A DNA stretch of 64,000 nucleotides from contig JAKSZU010000011.1 in NCBI GenBank assembly GCA_026018925.1, forward strand, positions 7,240,985 through 7,304,984, given 5' to 3'. Shown here piece by piece: positions 10,301 through 21,705 of the stretch. The translations under genes and the position numbers were made by a program. The notes under the pieces are model-generated. The model made no database searches and had not been told where the DNA came from. It was given only the letters and a program-made list of their open reading frames with translations. How positions within the stretch are numbered: position 1 is the stretch's first letter; every line of letters starts with the position of its first letter. Origin of the DNA: Tupaia tana. Lineage: Eukaryota > Chordata > Mammalia > Scandentia > Tupaiidae.

Positions 10301-13087
10301 GTGAAAAAATAGTAGGATCCGATAAAGATTCTTTCTCTCTGATCCAGCCCTACTCAGGCTCCTCTGAGCTTTTCATCTAGGCCCGAACTTTGTAATTCCA
10401 TGTTCGTCTCTGGCTTGTCCACTTTTAGCAAGAATCCTGCTAGGATGGGTTAGCTAGTCTCCTCATCCTCCATAGCGGATCACCCTCAGGTCTCATCTTA
10501 TTCTCATCCTCCTCACACCCCAGGTGATGTCTGGTCGCCCCGCTGTGTCTCCAGCAAGAATCCTGGTAGATTGGTTTAGCCAGCATTCCCCTCACCGCCG
10601 ATGTTTCCTCTTCATCATTCTCCATCCACTGACGCACCCCCCAACTCCTTCCTGCAAATCCCCACTCTTTCAGCCAGTCTATCGTTTTCTCCTGTAAGGA
10701 AGAATGGGGCCTCATGCCCTTCACGAGGCCAGCAGCCCAGGGACGATTCTCCTCACTGTTGTTTTTTAGCACTCAGCGTCCTTGGTGCCCAAGAGCGAGG
10801 GCTCTCCGTGGGATGCCTGGGATGCCGGGAGAGGCACAGCCTTGCCGGTCTTGAAACCCACAGGAGCCTCTTCAAGCTTAGGCCCAACCACTCAAGAAAG
10901 AAGAAATACCCTTTGTCTGACTTAGGTAAAACAGATTCGTCAAAGCTAACAAATGGCTTAACCTAAGACATGCAGGGAGGAGACGATGAAGGAAAGTAGA
11001 AGGGAAGGAAAGAAGGAAGAAAGGAGAGGTTGCATTTCATGAAAGGGCGCCCTTTGGTTACCTGCCGAGTCAGGGCCACCCAAGCCCTTGGAGCTGAAGG
11101 TTTTGCTCTGCCCTATTGTACCGTGAGAAAATGAGCACAGAAGGAAAACGAAGGCCCCAAGAACCAGAATAGCAGAAGTTGGGGACTTTATTTTAGGCTC
11201 CACATTTGCCTCCATCTTCCCATCACAGGGAGGTCATGAAACCCGCTCGGTTGGCCCCCCTGAAAGGGCAGTGAGGTCCGGTAGGGGAGGGGAGAGGTGA
11301 GGACCCGTCCCAGAAGCTCACTTCACAGCTGCCAGCCTAGACTCAGAGGCGAGAGACGCCAGCAGGTCTGGGAGGGGGCACGATGTTACTTACTCCAGAC
11401 CAAAGTGTTAAAGAATTTTCAAAAGAAAGAGCAGGTCATTACAGCCCCCACCACAGGGTTTTCTGTAGTCACAAGCAAGGGTTAAACTACGCTCTCTGAA
11501 GTCCCGTCTACCAAACACACTGCTCACCCCCCAACGTCCTGGTATCTTTCCATCTCAGGACATCATAAAGTGCAGTGAGCCTTGGGGACAAAAAAGACAA
11601 GAGTTAGCCTCTCTTCCCCCTGGTCTTGAACAGAAAAGGAACTCTCCCCAGAAAACGAACACAGTCCAGGGGACAATGACAGAAGAGAGTTGTAACTTGA
11701 ACCTTAAGCTGCAACTCTGGGAAGTTTCCTCTTTAAAGCCCGTTCTCCCCAGGGGGTTGGGTTTGGCGGGGTGGAGGGTGGGAGGCAGATGGGTATCAGC
11801 CCAATCACCTTTATCTGGAACCTCCTTCCTCTCCTAAGAAGCCTCTAAGCCCACGGGTTCTGAGCGCCCCTTCAAAGGGCCACATCTCCATAAATAATGA
11901 TCTCCATTTGGGGGAGATCTTTGCATATCAAAGAACTCCTTTGGGAGTGTTGAAAATAATTTAAAACGAAATTGTAAATAGTGTCGGCTCTCCATTTCAG
12001 TCTAGCAGTAGGCCCTCTGTGGCTGCCGGAAGTGATGTCATCATTCATTAAGAAGTTTATTGAGCCTTTTTTCTTTCTCTGTTTCTCCTTTTTTTTTTTA
12101 AAGGTAGTGGGGAGGAAAGAAGAAAAATAACAAAGGATGGACTCCCCAGCCCTCCTCCTCTTCAACCCTCTTTCCTTTCTCCACTCCCAGTCCCCAACCC
12201 CCACCACAAGGATTTGGCCTCCATTGTCCTAGAATTTCAATACTGCTCAGAAAATGAAAAGCCTTTGAATGCCATGAGGGGGTGGGGTGCAAAAGAGCAT
12301 CTCCCTGCTCCGGGTCAACTCCAGATCCCTTTCATTTGGGCAGAATCCTCGGTTATAGGCGCTGCTTCACAAAGGCCACAAGTTCCTGTTCCTGGAAGAG
12401 GCTGGGGCTGGGGCTTGGGGGTGGTGGTGGAGGGAGGGTTTCAATTAAAAGCTAATAGCCTTTGTGGGGGAGCTCTCTGGTGAATTGCTCGCGTTTATTG
12501 GACCTCACTATGTGCAGAGACAAACCACGTGAAATCAGAGTGATCTGTGTCCCATTTCCTAGGGGAAAAAAAACTTCAAAAAAATTATTAGAAAGACAGG
12601 AAAAAGAGTTTTCTGGGAAGCAGACTTTTCAGAAAGGAAAATCAGCCCTGCCAATGGGCAGGGGTGGGGCGGAGTAGCCAGAGAGGAGGGGAGTGGGACA
12701 CAGAATGTCCCTGCAGGGGATAGGCTCTGCTTTTCCCTGCTTGGACAGATCCTCCTCTGCACCGAGGGGCAGGCGTGTTGTCTCCCATGAGCTCAGGCTT
12801 CAGTGCCACTAACACACTTCTTGAGATGCCAGGGCCTGAGCCCTTGGTGGGATATTTCCCTACAACGAGGACCAGTCCACCCCCAGCCCCGCCCCGGGCC
12901 AGTTTGTATTTTTCACATGTGTCTCTACATCCTCTCAGCTCCAGACTTCATCCCAAGAAAAGCTGCCTTCCCTCGTGTCCTTGGTAACACAGAGCAAATG
13001 TTTGTAAACAGGCCTTCCTCCCAGAGCTTCTGAAACACTCTGCAACACCAGGCAACAGGGCTGATGAAAACCAGTAACCAGTGGATG
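10301..13087. other. Repeat-poor intron block
   Basis: About 2.8 kb without any lineage SINE, unusual for this intron. It includes GA-rich patches near 10970-11030, a CTTTGCATATCAAAG-containing stretch near 11920, and G-rich runs near 12400. No exon recognised; unusual enough to be a candidate for regulatory sequence. Confidence 0.45.
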
Positions 13088-13128
13088 CCCCCCCCACACA
13101 CACACACACGCACACACACGCACACAGA
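13088..13128 (+). repeat. (CA)n microsatellite
   Basis: C run followed by about 17 CA/CG units. Confidence 0.95.
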
Positions 13129-13398
13129 GAACCAGGGTACAAGGGAAGAGGGCTTCCCAACACTGGGAATGAATGCAAGGCGGGCACTGGTCATAGGGAA
13201 CCCTGGGGCCCAGTTCCTGCCCCGACACAGACAGGAGGCTGAGGCATTGGATGAGGTATTCGAAGATTTGGGCTGTTTCCCTGTGGTATATAAAGCAAAT
13301 GGATTGGTTGAAAAGGGTGTTCTTCACCTCTGACATTCTATAAGGTGATCCTTAAAACCACCCTCTCTCTCCATTCCACCTCCTCCTAAAGCCAGCAG

Positions 13399-13527
13399 GG
13401 GCCAGCAGGTGGCGTGGTGGTTAAGGCATTAGAATTACCACATGGCTGACTGCGGTTCGAGTCCCGGACCTGGCGGCTTGCTTTCTCATAATCTCTCTGT
13501 CTCTTTCTCTCTCTGGCAAAACATATG

Positions 13528-13558
<31 letters not shown>

Positions 13559-13574
13559 AGTAATTTTAAAAAAA
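13399..13574 (+). repeat. Type B SINE
   Basis: GGCCAGCAGGTGGCGTGGTG head, exact B box GGTTCGAGTCC, TC tract, (AAT)n tail of nine units. Flanks AAGCCAGCAG / AGGCCAGCAG look like a duplication but also match the SINE's own first bases, so they are ambiguous. Confidence 0.9.
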
Positions 13575-13782
13575 AGGCCAGCAGAAAGTTGGCACAAGGT
13601 GGCACAGATTAAGGAAAACCCCCAATCTTCATAAATATCTGATGAGTGAACGTGTACACAATGTACCTCAGGGTCATCAGAATAGACCACCTCCTTAGGT
13701 GTAGTTGAGGTGGAGGTCTCTGTCCCTAAAACGAGGCACCACGTGTTAATCAGACTGGCGAGTGGAAAGAAAAGTGGGGTTT

Positions 13783-14029
13783 AGGTTGGCCCGAGGCGGA
13801 GTGGTTAAGCTGGTTGGCTCTCACATGGCCGACCACAAGCTTCAAGTCCTGGCCCGGGTGGTCTGAGAAACATGATGGGAGCACGTGCACGTGTGCCCAG
13901 GTCCCAGCAGGAGGAAGAAATGGAGAAGGGACTGCGGCTTGACCATTCCCTACGACGGGTGCTTGCTCACATCCTCTTTCTTTGCCCCCCTCACCCCCCG
14001 CCATGCATGTGCTCTCTGGCCAAAGGAAA
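13783..14029 (+). repeat. Old-type tRNA SINE with exact duplication
   Basis: Inserted into a MIR. AAGAAAAGTGGGGTTT occurs exactly at 13767-13782 and 14030-14045. Head GGCCCGAGGCGGAGTGGTTA, 3' end TGCTCTCTGGCC. Confidence 0.9.
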
Positions 14030-14045
14030 AAGAAAAGTGGGGTTT

Positions 14046-14135
14046 GAGGACAAGCTGTGTGACTTTAGGCAAGTTGCCCAACACGTCTGTGCCATCTGCA
14101 CTCCCTTGTAAAATGGAAGCACTTGTCCTTCCACT
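14046..14135 (+). repeat. MIR fragment
   Basis: AAGCTGTGTGACTTTAGGC, then TTGTAAAATGGAAGC. Its 5' part probably continues before the SINE at 13783. Confidence 0.65.
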
Positions 14136-15247
14136 TTTTACAAAGTCATTTTGTTTTTTTGTACAATGAGATGCAGTTTTTAGGTGAAAGCAGAAAAAAA
14201 CGCAACCTAAAGGTAAGATGAAACCATAGCCCTCTTCTGGTCTCTTTGGCTTGTGACTCTAGATGAGACAAATCCTGTTATGGAAAAGGAGTCGTAAAAT
14301 GGGTTTTTAAATTCAAAGACTCCTGTACAAACAAATCTGTGCCTTTCTCTTTCCTGACAATCCCATTTTGGGACCCTTCCTTCTGAGTTCCGCTGAAGCA
14401 TGTGGGAGACAAAGGAAAACTGCACTTCCCTTTGGGGGCTGACATTACTGAACTCATGGGATGATCCAAGCCAGAGAGGCCTGAGAAACGGGGCCGCTTC
14501 TAATAGAAACACAACCTACTGCGGTGGATTTTTCTTGTAACATGGCAGAGAATGAGGCTGACAAGGGCAAAGTAACCACGCGTGATGGGCAGAGGGTCCA
14601 TCCGAGGCCAATTGCTGAGCCCAGATCTAAGTGGTGAAGACCTGATAAAACCCCCTCCTGCTGGTGGGGCCAGAGAAATCCCCACCAACTCTTCAGGCGA
14701 AGATAATGGCTCCTTCCAGCCTTTGCTCTCCCCTGCTCAACAAACAGAACCCCATTTTACGGTTATCAACGGAAAACAGTACAAAGTCAATTAGGTCGAT
14801 AAAAATCTTAAGACAGAAGCTTGCGTTTAGTTCAAGTGAAGGGAAATGAGTGCAAATAAACGGTCCCTTATCATGCTTTACATAGCCCCAGCACATTTTA
14901 GGAAAGCAAAGCAGTTCTTTGGAATCGGAGGGGAGGGTAAAACTTGGAGAAGCGTGGACAAAGCAGAGGCTGCAGTGTCTTATCTTGCACTCCTTTTTGT
15001 CATCAGTCCTTACTTCTTCCTGGTTGAGCTGTCGGTGTGCTTGAGGTTGACCAAGAGCTGTCTCAGGGAAGTAGGAGACAAGGCAACACCAGCGGAAATT
15101 CTAACTGGACGTACTATCAATTCAAGTGTCCCCTTCTCCAGCCTCTTTGGGATTCTCAGCTTGTGAAGTCGGGAAGATTCCCAGAGTGTTTCTTCAGTGG
15201 GAAAATAAGTCCAGCCTTCCCAAATGCTCATCTCTTCATTGTCATGG
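14136..15247. other. Repeat-poor intron block
   Basis: About 1.1 kb without recognised repeats or exons. Confidence 0.5.
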
Positions 15248-15259
15248 TCAATCACTTAC

Positions 15260-15532
15260 CCTTTTCTTTTATTTTCTCTTTTTGAGAGGTTTTTGCTATA
15301 GGGTGCGTGCGCTCGCCAGACAGAGAGAGACGGAGAGACAGAGAGCGAGAAATCACCCCCCAGGGGGATGGCCACCCCGCCGCAATCCCTTCCGCCATTC
15401 TCCTCTCGGGATCTTGGACACACACGCACACACGCCCGGCATGAGTTTCAAGCCACTGGGTCTGGGACTCAAACCACAGTCAACTACATGGGAGTCCAGC
15501 GACATAGCCATTACGCTAACTGCTGGTTCCCT
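15260..15532 (-). repeat. Type A SINE, unit 1 of a three-unit array
   Basis: Complete reverse copy. Together with the next two units it lies between TCAATCACTTA (15248-15258) and TCAACCACTTA (15969-15979). Confidence 0.9.
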
Positions 15533-15806
15533 TTTTTAGTTTTTCTGTTTGTTTGTTTTGAAGAAGTTTTTGCTATAGGGCGCATGCGCTTGCCAGAAAG
15601 ACAGAGAGAGACAGAGAGATAGAAAGCGAGAAATCACCCCCCAGAGGCGATGGCCACACCACAATCTCTTCTCCATTTTCCTCTCGGGATCTTAAGCACG
15701 CACACACACGCGCCTGGTGTGAGTTTAAGCCACCGGGTCCAGGACTCGAACAGCGGTAGACTACGGAGTCCAGTGACATAGCCGTTACGCTAACTGCTGT
15801 TCCCCC
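15533..15806 (-). repeat. Type A SINE, unit 2 of the array
   Basis: Head-to-tail with unit 1, joined through a T-rich linker (GTTTGTTTGTTTTG) that is the A-rich tail of this unit. Confidence 0.9.
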
Positions 15807-15968
15807 CTTTTTTAGGATTTAAGAGAGATTTGCGGGTGCACTTGCCAGAGAGACAGAAAGTGAGAAATCATACCCAGGGTGAGTTTCAAGCCGCTGGGTC
15901 CAGGGTGAGAACCACTGTCAGCCACGTGGGAGTCCAGAGACGTAACCACCACCCTATCTGTTGGTCCC
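15807..15968 (-). repeat. Type A SINE, unit 3, internally deleted
   Basis: Retains the 3' end and the tRNA-like head but lacks about 90 bases of the central body between AAATCATACCCAGG and GTGAGTTTCAAGC. Confidence 0.8.
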
Positions 15969-16085
15969 TCAACCACTTATTCTAACAGTTCAGTATATTT
16001 GCAGCAAACTACTACACAGTTTCCAAATTGGCTTGTGTGTGATCTATACTATTTGAGTGGATCCCTTCATTATTTGATTCATTTT

Positions 16086-16322
16086 TTAAGTTTTTTGCCA
16101 TAGAGTACGTGCACTAGCTAGAGAGACAGAGACAGTGAGAGGGAAAGTGAAAAATCACTCACTCCAGCGGGAATGACCACACCGCAATCCCTTCTCCTCC
16201 ATTCTCCTCCTGGGATTTTAGGCAGGCATGTACACGTGTCTGGCATGATTTTCAAGCCACCAGGCCTGGGACTTGACCTGTGGTCGGCCATGTGGGAGTC
16301 CAGTGCCTTAACCACTGCACCC
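16086..16322 (-). repeat. Type A SINE, diverged
   Basis: TTTTTTGCCATAGAGTACGTG 3' part; head with CATGTGGGAGTCCAGTGCC and CCTTAACCACTGCACC. Confidence 0.85.
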
Positions 16323-16383
16323 TATTATATATAGCCCTATGAGAACTTTTTGGTAGGTGATGCTGTCTAACTGAAGAATCTTT

Positions 16384-16588
16384 TTTTTTTAAAATGTTAT
16401 TTATTTATTCATTTTATCTATCTATCTATCTATTTATTTATTTAATTTGACAGAGAGAGACAGAAAGAGAGAGAAAGAGAGAGAAAGAGGGGAAATGAGA
16501 AAGCAAGCCATCAGGTCCAGAACTTGAACCATGGTCAGCCATGTGGGAGTGTCCAGCACCTTAACCACCACGTCACCTGCTGGTCCCA
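16384..16588 (-). repeat. Type B SINE
   Basis: Exact 15-bp duplication TAACTGAAGAATCTT at 16369-16383 and 16589-16603. The tail contains (TATC)n and (TTTA)n. Confidence 0.95.
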
Positions 16589-16603
16589 TAACTGAAGAAT
16601 CTT

Positions 16604-16966
16604 AAAATATTTTTTTAGCAACTCTTCTGTGCTTTAGACAAAGTGTCCCCATCTCCGTCCCCGAAGGGAACAGAACTGTGAGCACCCAGGGAATCAAATG
16701 ACTATGTGGTCAGTGAGAGCGCTGCTAAGAATTACAGGCGAGATTAGCCTTTTACTCTGCATCAGCCCAGTGGCAACCTAACCCTGTAACTGCTTTTCAG
16801 CCTAATGACAATTTCTAAGGACAGCTTGTCTGGTTGACTCTTACCGCCTTCCATGTTTTGTTTTTTAATTTGTTCAGACTGTACAATTTCAAAAATGTTT
16901 ATCTTCACACACACACACAAAACAAATACATGTCAAGGCATAGGAGGTCTTGAAAACATTTATTGA
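16604..16966. other. Intron sequence with short (AC)n
   Basis: Unrecognised apart from an (AC)6-like tract near 16906. Confidence 0.5.
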
Positions 16967-17215
16967 GGTACCAGTAGATGGCGTAATCGTTACGTCGTTG
17001 GACTCCCATGTAGTCAACCGCAGTTCAAATCGTGGACCCCGCGGACTTAAAACTCACACCGGGCGCATGTGTGTGCGTGCTCAAGATCCTGAGAGGAGAA
17101 TGGAGGAGAAGGGATTGCGGCGTGGCCATCCCCCCGGGGGGGGGGGGGGTGATTTCTCACTTTCTCTCTCTGTCTCTGTCTCTCTAGCAAGCATATATAC
17201 CCTATAGGAAAAAAA

Positions 17216-17247
<32 letters not shown>

Positions 17248-17254
17248 AAAAAAA
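16967..17254 (+). repeat. Type A SINE
   Basis: Head TACCAGTAGATGGCGTAATC; a 14-base G run sits where the family has CCTGGGGGG, and a (CT)13 run has expanded before the A tail. ACATTTATTGA flanks it on both sides. Confidence 0.9.
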
Positions 17255-17867
17255 TACATTTATTGAAAGAACCAATAAATGAATGAACAACAAGGAATCA
17301 ACTAATGATGCTTGAAGCTAATGACTAGAGGCCATGATACAAATACAGAAAGAGAACTGGGGGTAACACGGGATAATAAATCACCTTGGGAGTCGAGATG
17401 GAAAATGGTAATATTCTCAGTATTCCAACGCCCGACGTGATACGCTTCAGTGTCATCACACTCATTACATTAAGTGACACAATTACATTAAGAGGCCATG
17501 CACATAAAGAAGGTCTTGAACTTGCATGTTATGCCCAAGCACAGAACAAGGGTGGCCTAAGATCACGGTTAATTATTTTACCTATGGGACAGAAGCAAAC
17601 CAAACCATGAACTATTGAACTCAATGCCGTATGTCTGGCTGCCGGTAACAAACCAGGCCTTTTCTGTCCAAACTAATCAGCGTTTGCTGTTAACAGCCAG
17701 CAGCACTGGCACCATGGTTCCACGATGTTCAGTGGTGCTGGACTCACTGGGAAGGTCCCAGCATCACGTCTAGAGGTCACAAGCCTGGTGTGAGCACAGT
17801 CCCATGATCTGGGCTGGAGGTGGATCTCGGCGTGAAGACCCTGTAGTGTTGCCCCACTCTCTTTCGG
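17255..17867. other. Intron sequence, nothing recognised
   Basis: No family recognised. Confidence 0.5.
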
Positions 17868-18110
17868 GGTCAGCCTGTGGCAGTTGTTAGACCTGGTGGT
17901 AAGAAGCAGAATCCTGCCATTGAATCCCAGCCTCCGTGGCTTAAAAGCCACACGGGACACATGTGCATACATGTCCCAAATCCTGATGGGTTGGAGCAAT
18001 GGAGGGAAAAGCACTGTGCTATGATCACACCTGACTGGGGAGAGGGTACACGCTGCCTTTCTCTTTCTCTGGTGAGCACATGCACACGTTGGCAATTAAA
18101 AATAAATAAA
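17868..18110 (+). repeat. Old-type tRNA SINE
   Basis: ATTGAATCCCAGCCTCCGTG, then AAAAGCCACACGGGACAC, TCTGGTGAGCACATGCACAC and an AATAAATAAAATG tail. Confidence 0.75.
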
Positions 18111-18119
18111 ATGGCTGTT

Positions 18120-18330
18120 ATTGCCAGATTTGTATTAATCATTGCTATTTTGTAGGCAAGGTCTTACTATGTCATGATCTTTCTGCCTCCACCTTCTCGG
18201 TGGCTAGGACACGCCACCACGCCCAGCTCTCTAGGTGGGTCCAGGAATCGCACCCTGGCTTTTCAGATGACCTCCCCACCAGCAGAGTAGCAGCATCTTG
18301 CTAGTGTGAGCCACCACACTGGGCTGACAA
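18120..18330 (-). repeat. tRNA-7SL chimeric SINE, old
   Basis: On the minus strand the order is a tRNA-like head (GTGGTGGCTCACACTAGCAA, B-like GGTGCGATTCCTGG) then a 7SL-like part: GCTGGGCGTGGTGGCGTGTC, GGTGGAGGCAGAAAGATCA and GTAAGACCTTGCC. The reading resembles an Alu left arm fused to a tRNA unit. Confidence 0.75.
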
Positions 18331-18446
18331 TTACATGTCATATTGACATGGATGATGAAGGAATCAATGGCATGGCCACCAAGCGTTGCTATGGGGGTGA
18401 TTGTCACCCTGCAGGGGCTGACTGCTTAGTTAGAAAGAAGTTCCAC

Positions 18447-18711
18447 TGGGACCAGCAGTTAGCGTAATGGCTATGTCGCTGGACTCCCACGTAGTCGACC
18501 GCGGTTCGAGTCCCGGACCCGGCGGCTTAAACTCACGCCGGGCGCGTGTGCGTGCGTGCCCAAGATCCCGAGAGGAGAATGGAGGAGAAGGGATTGCGGC
18601 GTGGCCATCCCCCCTGGGGGGGTGATTTCCTGCTTTCTATCTCTCTGTCTCTCTCTGTCTGTCTGGCGAGCGCACGCGCCCTATAGCAAAAACCTCTCCA
18701 AAAAAAAAAAA
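18447..18711 (+). repeat. Type A SINE, young copy
   Basis: A box TAGCGTAATGG and B box GGTTCGAGTCC are intact. AGAAAGAAGTTCCAC is repeated exactly at 18432-18446 and 18712-18726. Apart from one G in a G run it reads the same as the copy at 61.1 kb, including shared variants CCTGCTTTCTATC. Confidence 0.97.
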
Positions 18712-18726
18712 AGAAAGAAGTTCCAC

Positions 18727-19311
18727 GCAGGAATTTCACCAGTACACATTGTATGCTTGGCTCAAACTGAGGCACGGAAGCACCCAGAAGGTGTTTCCAC
18801 TGGGACAACCGATACTTCCTGGAGAAGGAGAAAAGGAGCAAAAGACACCATTTAGCTTGAACTTTTATATAAAAGACTTTTATATAAATGAAATTATGTA
18901 AGAATAAATGGATTCCTGAATGGGAAGGGGGCAGTGGGAATGACAAAGAAGAAGCAACTAATTCAAAAACACTTTGAAGGAAGAAATGAGGAAAAGCTGT
19001 CCCAGACTACGTACCAGGAAAGGAACAAGGGAGAAGGCACCGTCTGTGACACCAATGTCACTTCACCCTAAGCAGCAGCTTCCCAGGAAGCTTTCAGGGA
19101 AGGGCAGCAGCAGAATGTAGGTGCTCATCCCCAGTATGCTATAAACAAATGAAGATTGAGGTTCTCACGTCAAGTGTAAAAACAGAAATTGAGAGAGGGC
19201 CAATATCACCCCAGATTCTAGGTGAGAAAAGATGTCCTGGGTCTAAAAAGGCCAATTCTGGGCAGACAGGGCTGCCCAGGTTGGGAATGGCGTTGGGGAG
19301 GCCATCTTTGC
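18727..19311. other. Intron sequence, nothing recognised
   Basis: No repeat, exon or RNA gene recognised. Confidence 0.5.
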
Positions 19312-19497
19312 GAGGCCAGCCAGTGGTGTGGTGGTTGGGGCGGCTGGATCCCACAGGGCCAACAGTGTGGTTTGAGTCCTGAGCCGGTGGCTTGGCAGAC
19401 ACACAGGGCATATGTGCGTGCATGCCCAGGGTCACCAGGAGGAGAATACAAATGACACACCCAAAGCAAATTACTGTACACAATAATAATAATAAAG
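19312..19497 (+). repeat. Old-type tRNA SINE, 3' shortened
   Basis: GGCCAGCCAGTGGTGTGGTG head, GGTTTGAGTCCTGAGCC, CAGACACACAGGGCATATG; the pyrimidine tract is missing before an (AAT)n tail. Confidence 0.8.
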
Positions 19498-19876
19498 ACT
19501 GCCTCTCTCTGAAATGCTCGGTGGTGCTCTCCGTTAAAGAGCGTTACACTGTGTTTCCAGGTGAATCTAATCCCAAGTCCCTGGCCCAGGGATACAAGGG
19601 CACTACACCCTAAGCAAACAGCAGCTGAACGAGAGAATAAGCGATGTGCCCTCTTTGCTGGGTCAGGAAATTAGTCAAGTTTAAACCTCTCTGTGGGCAA
19701 GGTTCTCCTGGGTTGGCTAAATACACGTAGGTTCATTTATCACAAGAAGGCCGTCAGGCCTCCAATAACAGACCAGCGAGTAGAATCCACCGACTTATAA
19801 AGAGGCTCTAAACTCAGGGCGGGAACCGCCTCCTCACACCTGATATGAACATACCTCATTGCAAATGGGAGAGAGT

Positions 19877-20139
19877 TTTTTGTTGTTGTTTTGTTTTTTA
19901 AATTTTTCCAGAGGGTATGTGCGCTTGCCAGTGAGAAAGCGGGAGAGCACAAAGCACTCCCTATGGGGCGTGGACCCACAGCTATCCCTTCTCCTCCATC
20001 TCTCTTTCCTTTCAAGATTTTGTGTACCCATGAGCACATACCCAGAGTATTGTTCAAACCACCAAATCTCAGATTCCAACAGTAGAGTAGGCCATGTGGA
20101 ATCTAGCAGCTTCAACCACTAGGCTTCAGGGCTGGCCCA
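19877..20139 (-). repeat. Old-type tRNA SINE
   Basis: CCAGAGGGTATGTGCGCTTG 3' part; GTTCAAACCACC and CTTCAGGGCTGGCCC at the head end. Confidence 0.8.
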
Positions 20140-20147
20140 TGGAACTT

Positions 20148-20427
20148 TCTTTTTTTTTTTTTTTTTTTTTTTTTGAGAGAGAAAGAGAGATTTTTGCTAT
20201 AGGGCTCATGTGCTCACTGGAGATACAGAGAGAGACAGAAAGTGACAAATCACCTCCTAGGAGGGATGATCATGCCACAATTCCTTCTCCTCCACTCTCC
20301 TCTCAGGATCCTGGGCACATGTGCACACATGCCTGGCGTGAGGTTTAAGCCACCAGGTTCAGGACTCGAACTCTAGTCGACTACATGGGAGTCCAGCAAC
20401 GTAACCATTACACCATCAGCTGGTCCC
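20148..20427 (-). repeat. Type A SINE
   Basis: Long T run (tail), CTATAGGGCTCATGTGCTC, GGACTCGAACTCTAGTCGAC, and head CACCATCAGCTGGTCCC. Confidence 0.9.
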
Positions 20428-20681
20428 ATGAAAAGCTTTCTGTATGAGACAAATACGTCTACCCAAGAAAGGACCCCCTTTCCTGGGCCTCTCCTTCCTT
20501 TCAATGTAGATAGTTCTCTGCTTGTTTAGATCAGAAATGGAGCTTGTTAAATATCAAGGCGGAATGTTACCCTTTCTGACCGCAAAAATAAGTCTACAGA
20601 TCCTGCAGAACAGTCTACATAAAGCAGACATCATCAGGTTTCTTTTGTCTGTTTTTGTTTGTTTGTTTTGTTTTATTTTGT

Positions 20682-20956
20682 TTTTTTTTTTTTTGCACTA
20701 CAGGATGCATGCACTAACCCAAGAAGACAGATAGACAGACACAGAGAGAGGGAGAGAGTGTGTGAGAATGAGAGGGAGAAATCACCCCCCCGGAGATGAC
20801 CATACCACAGTCCCTTCTCCATTCTCCTCTCCAGATTTTGGGCATGTACACACTTGCACACACTGTGATTTTCAAACTGTTGTGTCTGGGACTCAAACCA
20901 CTCAGTTGCCCATGTGGGATCCAGCAGCCCTAACATCCATGCCACCTGCTGCCTCA
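20682..20956 (-). repeat. Old/type A intermediate SINE
   Basis: CACTACAGGATGCATGCACT at the 3' end, GGACTCAAACCACTCAG at the B box and CATGCCACCTGCTGCC at the head. Confidence 0.8.
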
Positions 20957-21264
20957 GGTCCTACAACTTTTTGGAGTTGCAGAGAATCTGAGAAAAGGGA
21001 CTGTCTTTCTGTGCAACAAAACACACATGCATGACACACTAACGTCATCCGAAAAGCCATGACGTATTTTTCTGTTTCTATGAAAAAAGGCATCATGACT
21101 TTTCTGACATGCTAATATAAATGGACCTCATTTCTCAACTTCAGGGTCCAGAGACTACAGGCCCATCCACAAGCCACAGTAAGAGCTCCTGACACAGCCC
21201 AGCCACTATTTGCCAGCCACTGGTCAGCTGTCCTGATCTAAACCCTGGTTGAAGGCCCAGCCGC

Positions 21265-21450
21265 AACAGCTGGTGCTGGTTCATGCTCCCACTCAGCCCG
21301 CCGAGGCTGCATAGGAGGAGGCCTGGGTTTCACTCTTGGCCTAGGAATCAAATGCTGGGCGTGGTGGTGCATACCCATAGTTCCTGTTCCTCAGGAGGCT
21401 GAGGCTGCAGGACCACAACACAACAAGACCCTGTCTTAAAAACAAAAAAC
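21265..21450 (+). repeat. tRNA-7SL chimeric SINE, old
   Basis: The clearest 7SL-like copy. After a tRNA-like part with GGGTTTCACTC come GCTGGGCGTGGTGGTGCATA, CTCAGGAGGCTGAGGCTGC and ACAAGACCCTGTCTT with an A-rich end, matching the conserved blocks of an Alu monomer. Confidence 0.8.
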
Positions 21451-21452
21451 AC

Positions 21453-21683
21453 TGGGGCCCACCCTGTACAGGAAGAGCCGATCTCACACGGCCATCGGTT
21501 GTTTGAGTCCCAGTCCCAGCAGCTTGAAAAACAGGTGGTCCATGTGTGTGCATAGACTCAGAATCCTGACTAACGGAGCGAGGGAGGAAAAGGGACTGCA
21601 ACGTGATGGTGCCCCACCGCGGGTGCTTTCTCCTTCTCTCTCTAGGGAGCACGTGCACCCCCTGGCAATAAAAAGAGAGAGAA
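21453..21683 (+). repeat. Old-type tRNA SINE
   Basis: GATCTCACACGGCCATCGG, GTTTGAGTCCCAGTCCC, CTTGAAAAACAGGTGG, end CACCCCCTGGCAATAAAAAG. Confidence 0.85.
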
Positions 21684-21705
21684 AATGTTTTCAAAAGCCT
21701 AGCTG

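Noticed and set aside
13399-13480. Functional tRNA gene at SINE heads with perfect B box
   Set aside because: A and B boxes are present, but the acceptor and anticodon stems do not close and the sequence continues into SINE body and tail with a target duplication.
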